Below the pieces are notes generated by a model. It searched no databases. It was not told the origin of the DNA and saw only the letters and a list, made by a program, of their open reading frames with translations. Both the position numbers and the translations under genes were made by a program. From JAVRLB01 sp049965455 (GTDB lineage: Archaea > Thermoplasmatota > Thermoplasmata > Thermoplasmatales > ARK-15), in contig JBMFWH010000041.1 in NCBI GenBank assembly GCA_049965455.1, positions 1 to 12,554 of the forward strand: DNA of 12,554 nucleotides. Reading direction: 5' to 3'. Below are positions 1 to 5,818 of this stretch, piece after piece (within the stretch, counting starts at the first letter, position 1; every line of letters starts with the position of its first letter).

Positions 1-22
1 TCAATACTTCCTTTGCTTTCAT
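1..22 (-). CDS. 5' end of a leftward gene running off the window (product unknown)
   Basis: An ATG on the minus strand at 22-20 opens a frame reading MKAKEVL before the window edge. The start is supported by a very good TATA box (TTTATATA on the minus strand, 47-54) centred about 28 bases upstream, the spacing expected for a leaderless archaeal mRNA. Seven residues do not identify a product. Similar beginnings occur in CBS-domain proteins, but that is only a hint. The gene lies just downstream of the AbrB-PhoU gene, on the same strand but with its own promoter. Confidence 0.45.
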
Positions 23-46
23 TCTTAATAACTTATACATTATGGG

Positions 47-64
47 TATATAAAGATATTACAT
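47..64 (-). promoter_or_regulatory. TATA box plus ATGTAATA motif for the leftward edge gene
   Basis: On the minus strand ATGTAATA (64-57) is followed by TC and then TTTATATA (54-47). The TATA centre is about 28 bases before the ATG at 22. ATGTAATA overlaps the last base of the upstream gene's stop codon. The same octamer sits next to the TATA boxes of both genes flanking 1066-1191. Confidence 0.6.
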
Positions 65-1065
65 TATACGACTATATCTTCATTTATGGTCGTTTCGCAT
101 ATATCCGCAGAGTACATGCATATTCTTATGAGGCTTTCGATGATGAATGAAAGTGCAACGAAGTTTTTAGTCTGCTTTTCTTCATATACATTAATATTAT
201 TTTGCGCTTCAAAAGAGTATGTTTCTGCATTTTCTATGACTTCATTTGCCATGTTTCCATCTTTTAAAATATATGATCTGTATGATTTTCTTAGAATATC
301 TATTGTCCTGTCAAATAAAGAAGTTATCTCCTTTCTTTGTTCTTCCTTAATGTCAAAATATTGTATTGTGTTAATTATGGATACTATGTTTTCTGCGTGA
401 TCGCTTATCCTTTCAATAGATTTCGCCACGGATCTTTTGTTTAGGGCTGTTATCAAGTTAATGCCCATTTTTTCAGCAAAACTTGGGCTTCTAAGAGACA
501 TGTTATATTGCTTGCAAATTAGCCAGTAAATCCTGTCAACCTGTACGTCTCTCTCAATAATTTCTCTGGCAAAAGATTCATCATAATGCTCAAAGCATGT
601 CTTACTGTCATTAACCATATTTTCACTCATGATATACATCCTGTTCAACATTTTATCCATTGGCAATTCAATCGTATTAGATAGATCCTGAAGCACTATC
701 ATATTTGATTTCTCTTCTATTATCTCTACGCCTATAACTAATGCACAGAATTTTTCTATCGCTTTTCTAGTTTTTTCAGTAATAACGTTCTCGGTAACAA
801 CCTTTACAATATTGTACCCAGCCAAATAAAGCGCGATAAGCTTTCGTATAACGTGATTCTCATTCTGTTCCTTGCCTATAAATAAAGATGTTTCTCGTAT
901 TTCTTCCTTTACATCAATTTTTGTATGTATTTGTAATTCTCCACCAGCTGTTATATCTATTGCTAGCATATCCCCTTCTCTAAGATTATTCTTCTTGATC
1001 CAGCTCTTTGGAAGTGATAAAATATATGTAGCTCCACCGGTCTTTTGGAGTTTTCTGTATTCCAT
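64..1065 (-). CDS. PhoU-family regulator with N-terminal AbrB/SpoVT-type DNA-binding domain
   Basis: The 333-residue product is probably a cytoplasmic regulator of phosphate uptake. Residues 1 to about 45 form a swapped-hairpin AbrB/SpoVT-like domain (YRKLQKTGGATYILSLPKSW, then LREGDMLAID). The rest is helical with two PhoU-type repeats: an acidic stretch around 170-178 (ERDVQVDR), the ExxxD pattern E218/D222 in IERISDHAEN, and a second-repeat helix around 309-325 (ESLIRICMYSADICE). Bacterial PhoU normally acts through PstSCAB and PhoR, neither of which is visible here. The fused DNA-binding domain suggests that this archaeal form acts directly on promoters. It is divergent from a phosphate:H+ symporter gene, with 126 bases between their start codons. 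The ATG at 1065 follows a TATA box at 1089-1096 and is probably leaderless. Family assignment is confident; the DNA target is inferred. Confidence 0.88.
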   Translation of the reverse strand: MEYRKLQKTGGATYILSLPKSWIKKNNLREGDMLAIDITAGGELQIHTKIDVKEEIRETSLFIGKEQNENHVIRKLIALYLAGYNIVKVVTENVITEKTRKAIEKFCALVIGVEIIEEKSNMIVLQDLSNTIELPMDKMLNRMYIMSENMVNDSKTCFEHYDESFAREIIERDVQVDRIYWLICKQYNMSLRSPSFAEKMGINLITALNKRSVAKSIERISDHAENIVSIINTIQYFDIKEEQRKEITSLFDRTIDILRKSYRSYILKDGNMANEVIENAETYSFEAQNNINVYEEKQTKNFVALSFIIESLIRICMYSADICETTINEDIVV

Positions 1066-1088
1066 ATTTTACTGTTATTACTTTTTTC

Positions 1089-1104
1089 TATATAAATATT
1101 ACAT
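1089..1104 (-). promoter_or_regulatory. TATA box plus ATGTAATA motif for the AbrB-PhoU gene
   Basis: The minus strand reads ATGTAATA (1104-1097) directly followed by TTTATATA (1096-1089). The TATA centre is about 27 bases before the ATG at 1065, so the transcript probably starts at or next to the start codon. ATGTAATA lies where a BRE would be, so it may be either a BRE variant or an operator overlapping it. Confidence 0.65.
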
Positions 1105-1136
1105 TTTTATATATTATATATATTTGTATATAGATT

Positions 1137-1160
1137 ATGTAATAAATATATATATAATTT
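1137..1160 (+). promoter_or_regulatory. ATGTAATA motif plus TATA tract for the phosphate symporter gene
   Basis: ATGTAATA (1137-1144) runs into an alternating AT tract (1145-1160) that serves as the TATA element. It mirrors the copy at 1097-1104, giving an 8-base inverted repeat 32 bases apart centred near 1120 between the divergent genes. The expected transcript start, about 25 bases downstream, falls near 1175. This leaves a short leader containing GGTGAT (1179-1184), a strong archaeal Shine-Dalgarno sequence 7 bases before the ATG at 1192. Confidence 0.6.
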
Positions 1161-1191
1161 GTTTGCATTACTTTTATTGGTGATTAAAAAA

Positions 1192-2586
1192 ATGGTTGAG
1201 AAAAGTCCGTTTGAAGATGTCGATTCTGTAAGATTGAACATGGGGCACCTTAAAATATGGTTTACCTCAGGCATGGGTTTTTTTACTGATGCATATGACC
1301 TATTTATTATTGGTGTTGTCCTGATCCTTCTTACAGGGCCGTTTGCTACTTCGTTCCATCTAGATATTGTAGAGTCAGCTCTTATAGGAACCTCTGCTTT
1401 AGCAGCTGCAATATTAGGACAGCTAATATTTGGAAGGCTCGCTGATATTTTTGGTAGGAAGAAAGTTTATGGCATTGAAGCTACTATACTCGCCATAGGT
1501 GCTATCTTGAGCGCTTTTTCCCCAAGTTTTATCTTTCTATTCCTTACTAGATTTCTATTGGGTATCGGCATTGGAGGAGACTATCCAGTTAGCGCAACTA
1601 TCATGAGCGAATATTCTAACACTAAAGATCGAGGAAAACTTATTGGGTTAGTATTTGCAAACCAGGGTATAGGATCAGTTGTTGCCGTAGCTGTTGGAGT
1701 TGTTTCCGTTGTTGCGTTACCAGCAGATCTTGCATGGAGATTCATGCTTGCTTTCGGAGCAATTCCAGCTCTGGCTGTTATATACTTAAGAAGAAAGCTT
1801 CCTGAAACACCGAGATATTCTTTGCTTGTTAATAATGATACAAATGTCGCCGAGAAAGCAAAGGAAGTAGTAGGTATAAAAGATGCAGAAAAAGTAAAAG
1901 CTTCCATAAAAGTGTCCAGTTTTTCAATGTTTATCAGATCATACTGGAAAACACTTATGATAACTATGAGCACCTGGTTCATGCTAGATATTGCTTATTA
2001 TGGAACAGGGATCTACTCAAGCCCAATAGTTTCAAACATACTTCCAGTTACTAGTTTACCAATGAAAGTACTGATTGCGGGCTTACCTTTCATGGTAGGG
2101 TTCTTTGGTTATTTTACCGCAGTAGCACTTCTAGATAAGCTTGGCAGGAAAACCATTCAGATCCAGGGGTTCTTTATGATGGCTATCTTATATATTGTTG
2201 TATCTTCTGTAATGATTACGAAAGGAGTTAAGGTTGTAGGATTTATTATACCTGTTGATCTCGCATTTTTACTCTATGCGCTTACATTCTTCTTCATTGA
2301 TTTCGGGCCAAATCAAACCACATTCATATTGCCTGCAGAGCTTTTCCCTGTAAAATACAGAACCACTGGGCATGGTTTATCCGCAGCAGCTGGAAAAACA
2401 GGAGCAGCCATAAGCACGCTCCTTTTCCCCGCACTATTGCTAGAGATTGGGATAAAGGAACTTTTGCTATTGCTTGGCGTGATCTCGATTATTGGAGGCT
2501 TAACATCTTTCTTCTTGAAAGAGCCAATGAGAAAATCACTGGAAGAGGCTTCAAATGAAAAACTGGTCGTAGAAGTACCATCTTAA
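1192..2586 (+). CDS. Phosphate:H+ symporter, MFS superfamily (PHS/Pho84 type)
   Basis: The 464-residue product is an inner-membrane major facilitator, expected to have 12 transmembrane helices, that imports inorganic phosphate with protons. PHS hallmarks are present in order: D33 and D36 in the first helix (FFTDAYDLF), the MFS loop signature GRLADIFGRKK, GIGIGGDYPVSATIMSE (residues 124-140, D130), D266 in WFMLDIAYYGTG (the helix-7 aspartate used for phosphate binding in fungal PHS carriers), a second loop signature LLDKLGRK, and FGPNQTTFILPAELFP near helix 10-11. ATG 1192 is preferred because GGTGAT lies 7 bases upstream. In-frame TTG 1159, TTG 1177 and GTG 1180 are weaker, although GTG 1180 could serve a leaderless transcript. 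The divergent AbrB-PhoU gene probably controls it. Substrate is inferred from family signatures. Confidence 0.9.
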   Translation: MVEKSPFEDVDSVRLNMGHLKIWFTSGMGFFTDAYDLFIIGVVLILLTGPFATSFHLDIVESALIGTSALAAAILGQLIFGRLADIFGRKKVYGIEATILAIGAILSAFSPSFIFLFLTRFLLGIGIGGDYPVSATIMSEYSNTKDRGKLIGLVFANQGIGSVVAVAVGVVSVVALPADLAWRFMLAFGAIPALAVIYLRRKLPETPRYSLLVNNDTNVAEKAKEVVGIKDAEKVKASIKVSSFSMFIRSYWKTLMITMSTWFMLDIAYYGTGIYSSPIVSNILPVTSLPMKVLIAGLPFMVGFFGYFTAVALLDKLGRKTIQIQGFFMMAILYIVVSSVMITKGVKVVGFIIPVDLAFLLYALTFFFIDFGPNQTTFILPAELFPVKYRTTGHGLSAAAGKTGAAISTLLFPALLLEIGIKELLLLLGVISIIGGLTSFFLKEPMRKSLEEASNEKLVVEVPS

Positions 2587-2599
2587 TTTTTAAATATCA

Positions 2600-2627
2600 T
2601 ACCTTATTTAAGGTACGTAACTTTTTT
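2600..2627 (+). terminator. Hairpin plus T-tract terminator after the symporter gene
   Basis: TACCTT (2600-2605) pairs with AAGGTA (2610-2615) across ATTT, and a run of six T follows at 2622-2627. It lies 14 bases after the symporter stop codon. T-rich sequence continues to about 2652, between this gene and the convergent tRNA, and may also stop the tRNA transcript from the other side. I see nothing else in 2628-2687. Confidence 0.55.
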
Positions 2628-2687
2628 AAATTTTATTATCTTGTTTTTTATTTATGCATTGACAAACCATATCCATTTCTAAAATAG

Positions 2688-2789
2688 TCCCGGCTCCCGG
2701 AGTCGAACCGGGGACAAGCGGATTTCTGCGGCGGAAATTTTTTTATGCCAACACTACAGTCCGCCGCTCTACCTCTGAGCTAAGCCGGG
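2688..2789 (-). tRNA. tRNA-Tyr (GTA) with a 30-base intron
   Basis: Read on the minus strand, every arm is present. The acceptor stem is CCCGGCT/AGCCGGG. The D arm is GCTC-AGAGGTA-GAGC and the anticodon stem GCGGA/TCCGC. The spliced anticodon loop is CTGTAGA, the variable loop has 5 bases, and the T arm is CCCGG-TTCGACT-CCGGG with all pairs Watson-Crick. The anticodon GTA, C1-G72 and discriminator A73 are the archaeal tyrosine identity set. CCA is not encoded, so it must be added after 3' trimming. The mature tRNA is 72 bases without CCA. A TATA element lies about 27 bases upstream. Confidence 0.97.
2724..2753 (-). other. tRNA-Tyr intron at position 37/38
   Basis: Thirty bases interrupt the anticodon loop between G37 (2754) and A38 (2723). 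A canonical bulge-helix-bulge can be drawn: exon CUGU (32-35) pairs with intron GCAG (2730-2727), with three-base bulges AG|U and AA|A cut after the second base. The distal helix is weak (GUUGG against CCGCC with one U-C mismatch). This is the substrate form of the archaeal tRNA splicing endonuclease. The intron also contains TCCGCCGC, which can pair perfectly with exon GCGGCGGA. Confidence 0.85.
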
Positions 2790-2810
2790 TATAAATTCAC
2801 AATTACAACT

Positions 2811-2822
2811 CTATATTTAAAG
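2811..2822 (-). promoter_or_regulatory. TATA box for tRNA-Tyr
   Basis: The minus strand reads CTTTAAATATAG, centred about 27 bases upstream of tRNA base 1. That places the transcript start at or a few bases before the mature 5' end. Confidence 0.55.
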
Positions 2823-2857
2823 ATTTATCTGCATAATAATAAAAACTAAAAATGTTC

Positions 2858-2865
2858 TTATAAAG
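2858..2865 (+). promoter_or_regulatory. TATA box for rnz
   Basis: TTATAAAG is centred about 23-24 bases before the rnz ATG at 2885, and no Shine-Dalgarno sequence lies between them. This indicates a leaderless rnz mRNA. Confidence 0.55.
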
Positions 2866-2884
2866 AGACACATTACCATTCTTT

Positions 2885-3814
2885 ATGGTATCTACGTTCA
2901 AGCTGGTGTTTTTTGGGATAGGCGGTTCTTGGCCTGTGCCAGAACGGAATTTAATAGCCTTGGGGGTTCAGGTAGATAGCGAGATTTTATTATTCGATTG
3001 CCCTGAAGGCACACAAAAGGCAATTATGAGTTCGTCAATGAGTTTTATGAAGATCTCAAAGATATTCATATCTCATTTTCACGGGGATCACTTTCTGGGG
3101 TTGGCCGGATTGATACAGACCATGGCTCTTAATAACAGAAAAAATGATCTAGAAATATACGGCCCGGAAAATGCTATCAACATGATATCTTCTTTCTTGC
3201 AGATCGGATACTATAGCTTGCCATTCAATATTAAGATCACAGAGCTATCTGATAATGAAGAACTGGACTTTGGAAGCTATTCTGTTAAAACAAAAAGAGC
3301 GTTTCATCCAGTATTCACTCTTGCTTATTCTGTTGAAGAAAAATCCCAAGTCAAGATTTCTAAGGAAAAGATGGATCTGTATAACATTAAAAGCAAAGAG
3401 GTAAAAATTCTGAGGGACCAAGGATATATTTTAAAAAATAATGAAAAAGTATACTTTGAAGATATAATAGCTGGCACGAGAACAGGTAGAAAAATTGTTT
3501 ATACAGGAGATACCGCTCCAATGGCAGGTATGGCTGACTTTGCAATGAATTGTGATATTTTAGTGCATGATTCCACGACAGGTTCCGAATTTGAAGAAAA
3601 AGCTAATGATTATGGTCATTCGTCTTCAAGACAGGCAGCGGAGATTGCTAAAAAAGCAAATTGTAAAATGTTATTGCTTGCTCACATAAGCCCGAGATAC
3701 AAATTGTCAGAGAACCTTTACAGGCTGGAAAAAGAGGCACAAGAAATATTCCATGAATCTTATATAGCGAGAGAGTATAAAGAGTACATAATCAAGGTCG
3801 GTTCTGTAAAATAA
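2885..3814 (+). CDS. rnz: Ribonuclease Z (tRNA 3' processing endonuclease)
   Basis: The 309-residue product is a zinc-dependent metallo-beta-lactamase nuclease that cuts tRNA precursors after the discriminator base so that CCA can be added. All metal ligands are visible: HFHGDH (H64, H66, D68, H69), H141, D209 in TGDTAP, and H267 in LLLAHISPRY. H245 in DYGHSSSRQ is the conserved partner near the active site. An insertion of about residues 152-200 fits the flexible exosite arm of this family. Length is normal for the short, homodimeric RNase Z. It faces away from tRNA-Tyr, a gene without encoded CCA and hence a likely substrate. The stop codon is 12 bases from that of convergent dp1, with a six-T run (3823-3828) at the junction. 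Confidence 0.96.
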   Translation: MVSTFKLVFFGIGGSWPVPERNLIALGVQVDSEILLFDCPEGTQKAIMSSSMSFMKISKIFISHFHGDHFLGLAGLIQTMALNNRKNDLEIYGPENAINMISSFLQIGYYSLPFNIKITELSDNEELDFGSYSVKTKRAFHPVFTLAYSVEEKSQVKISKEKMDLYNIKSKEVKILRDQGYILKNNEKVYFEDIIAGTRTGRKIVYTGDTAPMAGMADFAMNCDILVHDSTTGSEFEEKANDYGHSSSRQAAEIAKKANCKMLLLAHISPRYKLSENLYRLEKEAQEIFHESYIAREYKEYIIKVGSVK

Positions 3815-3826
3815 TTACATCATTTT

Positions 3827-5119
3827 TTAAAATTCTATTGTGCTAATTCCTAATTTATTTAATTGCTTGATAGCTACTTTCCCTGGGTCTGGATTAAAAT
3901 TAAGCATTTTTTGGTAATTTGTTTGTGCTTGCCATGTTGATGCATTAACTATCTCAATTCCATTAAAAACATTGGCAGAATAAGTATGTATATGCCCTGT
4001 AATAAATAGATCTGGTATCTCTTTTATTACCATAAGATCCTTGCTCATAGGCACGATAGGTACCTTGTTCCCATATACAGGTGCTAGATGTCTCCTCTTT
4101 ATAAGTTCCATCATCATTTTATCTGCAACATTATATTTCATCCCAGGTATAAGCTCTGCAATGTCATTTAAGCTACCCCCGTGATACATAAGTATCTTTA
4201 ACCCCTCGATAGAGAGATATGCTGGATTTGGTAAAAACATGATATTTTCACTAAACATATTTTGTACCTCTTTTGGCAAGGCTGGTTGTGGTTCTGCTAC
4301 CCTCACTATATCATGATTTCCAGGAATAATGATTATCTTTATGTTTTCCGGTATTTTTTTTAAATACTCTGAAAGTTTCTGGTACTGTTCATAAATATCC
4401 AGTATTAAAAGATCATAATTTTGGTCCGGGTATATCCCGACGCCATCAACAACGTCTCCTGCAATAATTAAATATTTTAATTTACTCGGGATTCCACTAT
4501 TACTATTTATCCATTCTATAAACTTGTTCCATTTTTCTTCTAAAAACATTTTGCTGCCCACATGAATATCTGAAATCATAGCAATTACAGCATCTGTATC
4601 TAATACTTTTTCCTTTTTTGAATAGTTATCTATATTGGGGTAATCTATGCTTCTTATCTGCAATGTTTTTTTCTCGGCTCTAAAGTTTCCAGTGACCCCA
4701 ACTATATCGTCTTTAATAGGTAAACTCTTAAAATCTCGAGAGCAGTAACCTGTTATAGCCCCGGAAAGATCTTCAAACTCGATTGCAAATCCATACTTGG
4801 TTTCATATACGTTGTCTACAATTCCTACAAATCTTACTTCCCCGTCTGTATTTAAAATATAATTTATATCCATTACGCCAGCATATCCTGCCTTTCTGGT
4901 AATGATGCTCTTAATATTTGTAAATCTATCCGCAAAAAGTTTTTTAAAGTTTTCAAGTGGATTCCCACCTATAAAATTATCCGGGTCTTCAGATAGAATC
5001 TTAATCTCGCCCTCATCCTTTCCCCCATTCCATTCTCTCCTCACCTGCTCGATACTCTCAGGGTCCGGAATTTTTCCTTCCCGTATCAGATACTTTACTA
5101 TTGATTCTCGATCATTCAT
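3827..5119 (-). CDS. dp1: DNA polymerase D small subunit DP1 (3'-5' proofreading exonuclease)
   Basis: The 430-residue product is the small subunit of the archaeal replicative polymerase PolD. It supplies proofreading and contacts the catalytic DP2 subunit, which is not in this window. An OB-fold region spans about 93-160, followed by an Mre11-like calcineurin phosphoesterase domain from about 176. All metal-site motifs are intact: D184 and H186 (SDIHVGS), D222 (AGDVVDG), GNHD 267-270, H313 (YHGGSL), and H376/H378 (GHIHTY). The nuclease therefore looks active, unlike the degenerate eukaryotic B subunits. It is shorter than the roughly 600-residue Pyrococcus DP1, mainly in the N-terminal region. 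The ATG follows acdB by 39 bases, so it may be co-transcribed, though TTTTTAAT (minus strand, 5150-5143) could be its own TATA box 28 bases upstream. Confidence 0.95.
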   Translation of the reverse strand: MNDRESIVKYLIREGKIPDPESIEQVRREWNGGKDEGEIKILSEDPDNFIGGNPLENFKKLFADRFTNIKSIITRKAGYAGVMDINYILNTDGEVRFVGIVDNVYETKYGFAIEFEDLSGAITGYCSRDFKSLPIKDDIVGVTGNFRAEKKTLQIRSIDYPNIDNYSKKEKVLDTDAVIAMISDIHVGSKMFLEEKWNKFIEWINSNSGIPSKLKYLIIAGDVVDGVGIYPDQNYDLLILDIYEQYQKLSEYLKKIPENIKIIIIPGNHDIVRVAEPQPALPKEVQNMFSENIMFLPNPAYLSIEGLKILMYHGGSLNDIAELIPGMKYNVADKMMMELIKRRHLAPVYGNKVPIVPMSKDLMVIKEIPDLFITGHIHTYSANVFNGIEIVNASTWQAQTNYQKMLNFNPDPGKVAIKQLNKLGISTIEF

Positions 5120-5158
5120 CTAGAAAGAGATATTTGCATCTGATTAAAAACTTTATCA

Positions 5159-5818
5159 TTATTTTTTGCTGTTAATTATCATTTTTGCGTCTACGACAAC
5201 TATATCATTTTCTCGCACAAATACAGGGTTCAGATCCATCTGGCTTATATACTGTTTTAGATCTTCTGCAATTTTAGATATCTTCAATAATAAATCTATC
5301 ACTCCATCCCTGTATACCTTCATTCCTCTAAAACCATAAAAAATTTGTTTTGCCTTGATATCTTCTAACATCTCTTCTGCATCGATTCTGCTTATTGGAA
5401 CTAATCTGAATGTCACATCTTTGTACAGCTCAGCATATATCCCGCCCATTCCGAACATTATAGATAATCCGAAAGTGGGATCTTTTATTATGCCTATTAT
5501 TATTTCAATGCCCGGCTTCTGCATTTCTTCTACCAAAATATTGGATCTTGGGAACTTAGTTTTTAAATTATTAAATTTGTTTATTAGCTCTGCCTCATCT
5601 TTTATATTTAAAATTACTCCACCAACATCAGTTTTATGCAAAATTTCTGGATCTGATACCTTTATTGCGAGGGGATAATTCAAATTTGGATTTATATATT
5701 CTCCTTTTATTACCTTGTATGCCGGCACTGGAATCCCATATGCTTTCAGTATCTCTTTTGCTTCATATTCTTCTAAATTGTCTCTTTTTAAATTCATCAA
5801 AAATTCAATAACTTCCAT
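5159..5818 (-). CDS. acdB: ADP-forming acetate/acyl-CoA ligase, beta subunit (ATP-grasp)
   Basis: The 219-residue product is the nucleotide-binding subunit of acyl-CoA synthetase (ADP-forming). With the alpha subunit it converts acyl-CoA + ADP + Pi to acid + CoA + ATP, the archaeal energy-yielding step of sugar or peptide fermentation. It is an ATP-grasp fold with the family opening EEYEAKEILKAYGIPVP (16-32), the histidine H61 in LHKTDVGGV that takes part in phosphate relay in this family, the ATP-grasp segment around IIGIIKDPTFG, and the C-terminal DLNPVFVREND signature. Length matches stand-alone beta subunits rather than the fused single-chain form. Its ATG lies inside the last codons of acdA (14-base overlap), a classic sign of translational coupling. 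The preferred acyl group cannot be read from sequence. Confidence 0.93.
   Translation of the reverse strand: MEVIEFLMNLKRDNLEEYEAKEILKAYGIPVPAYKVIKGEYINPNLNYPLAIKVSDPEILHKTDVGGVILNIKDEAELINKFNNLKTKFPRSNILVEEMQKPGIEIIIGIIKDPTFGLSIMFGMGGIYAELYKDVTFRLVPISRIDAEEMLEDIKAKQIFYGFRGMKVYRDGVIDLLLKISKIAEDLKQYISQMDLNPVFVRENDIVVVDAKMIINSKK

Noticed and set aside
1159..1191. Extension of the symporter gene to TTG 1159 or GTG 1180
   Set aside because: The extension is an unconserved hydrophobic stub overlapping the promoter tract, while GGTGAT is ideally spaced for ATG 1192. GTG 1180 remains possible only if the transcript is leaderless.
2724..2753. A second intron or an unusual long variable arm in tRNA-Tyr
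   Set aside because: A single intron at 37/38 gives a full canonical tRNA and a proper bulge-helix-bulge; other splits break the loop or the variable region.
4902..5123. Plus-strand open frame antisense to the dp1 N-terminus, and similar antisense frames across acdA, acdB, dphB and pyrG
   Set aside because: They mirror strong conserved genes, encode low-complexity Ser/Phe/Ile-rich peptides and have no promoter or family likeness.
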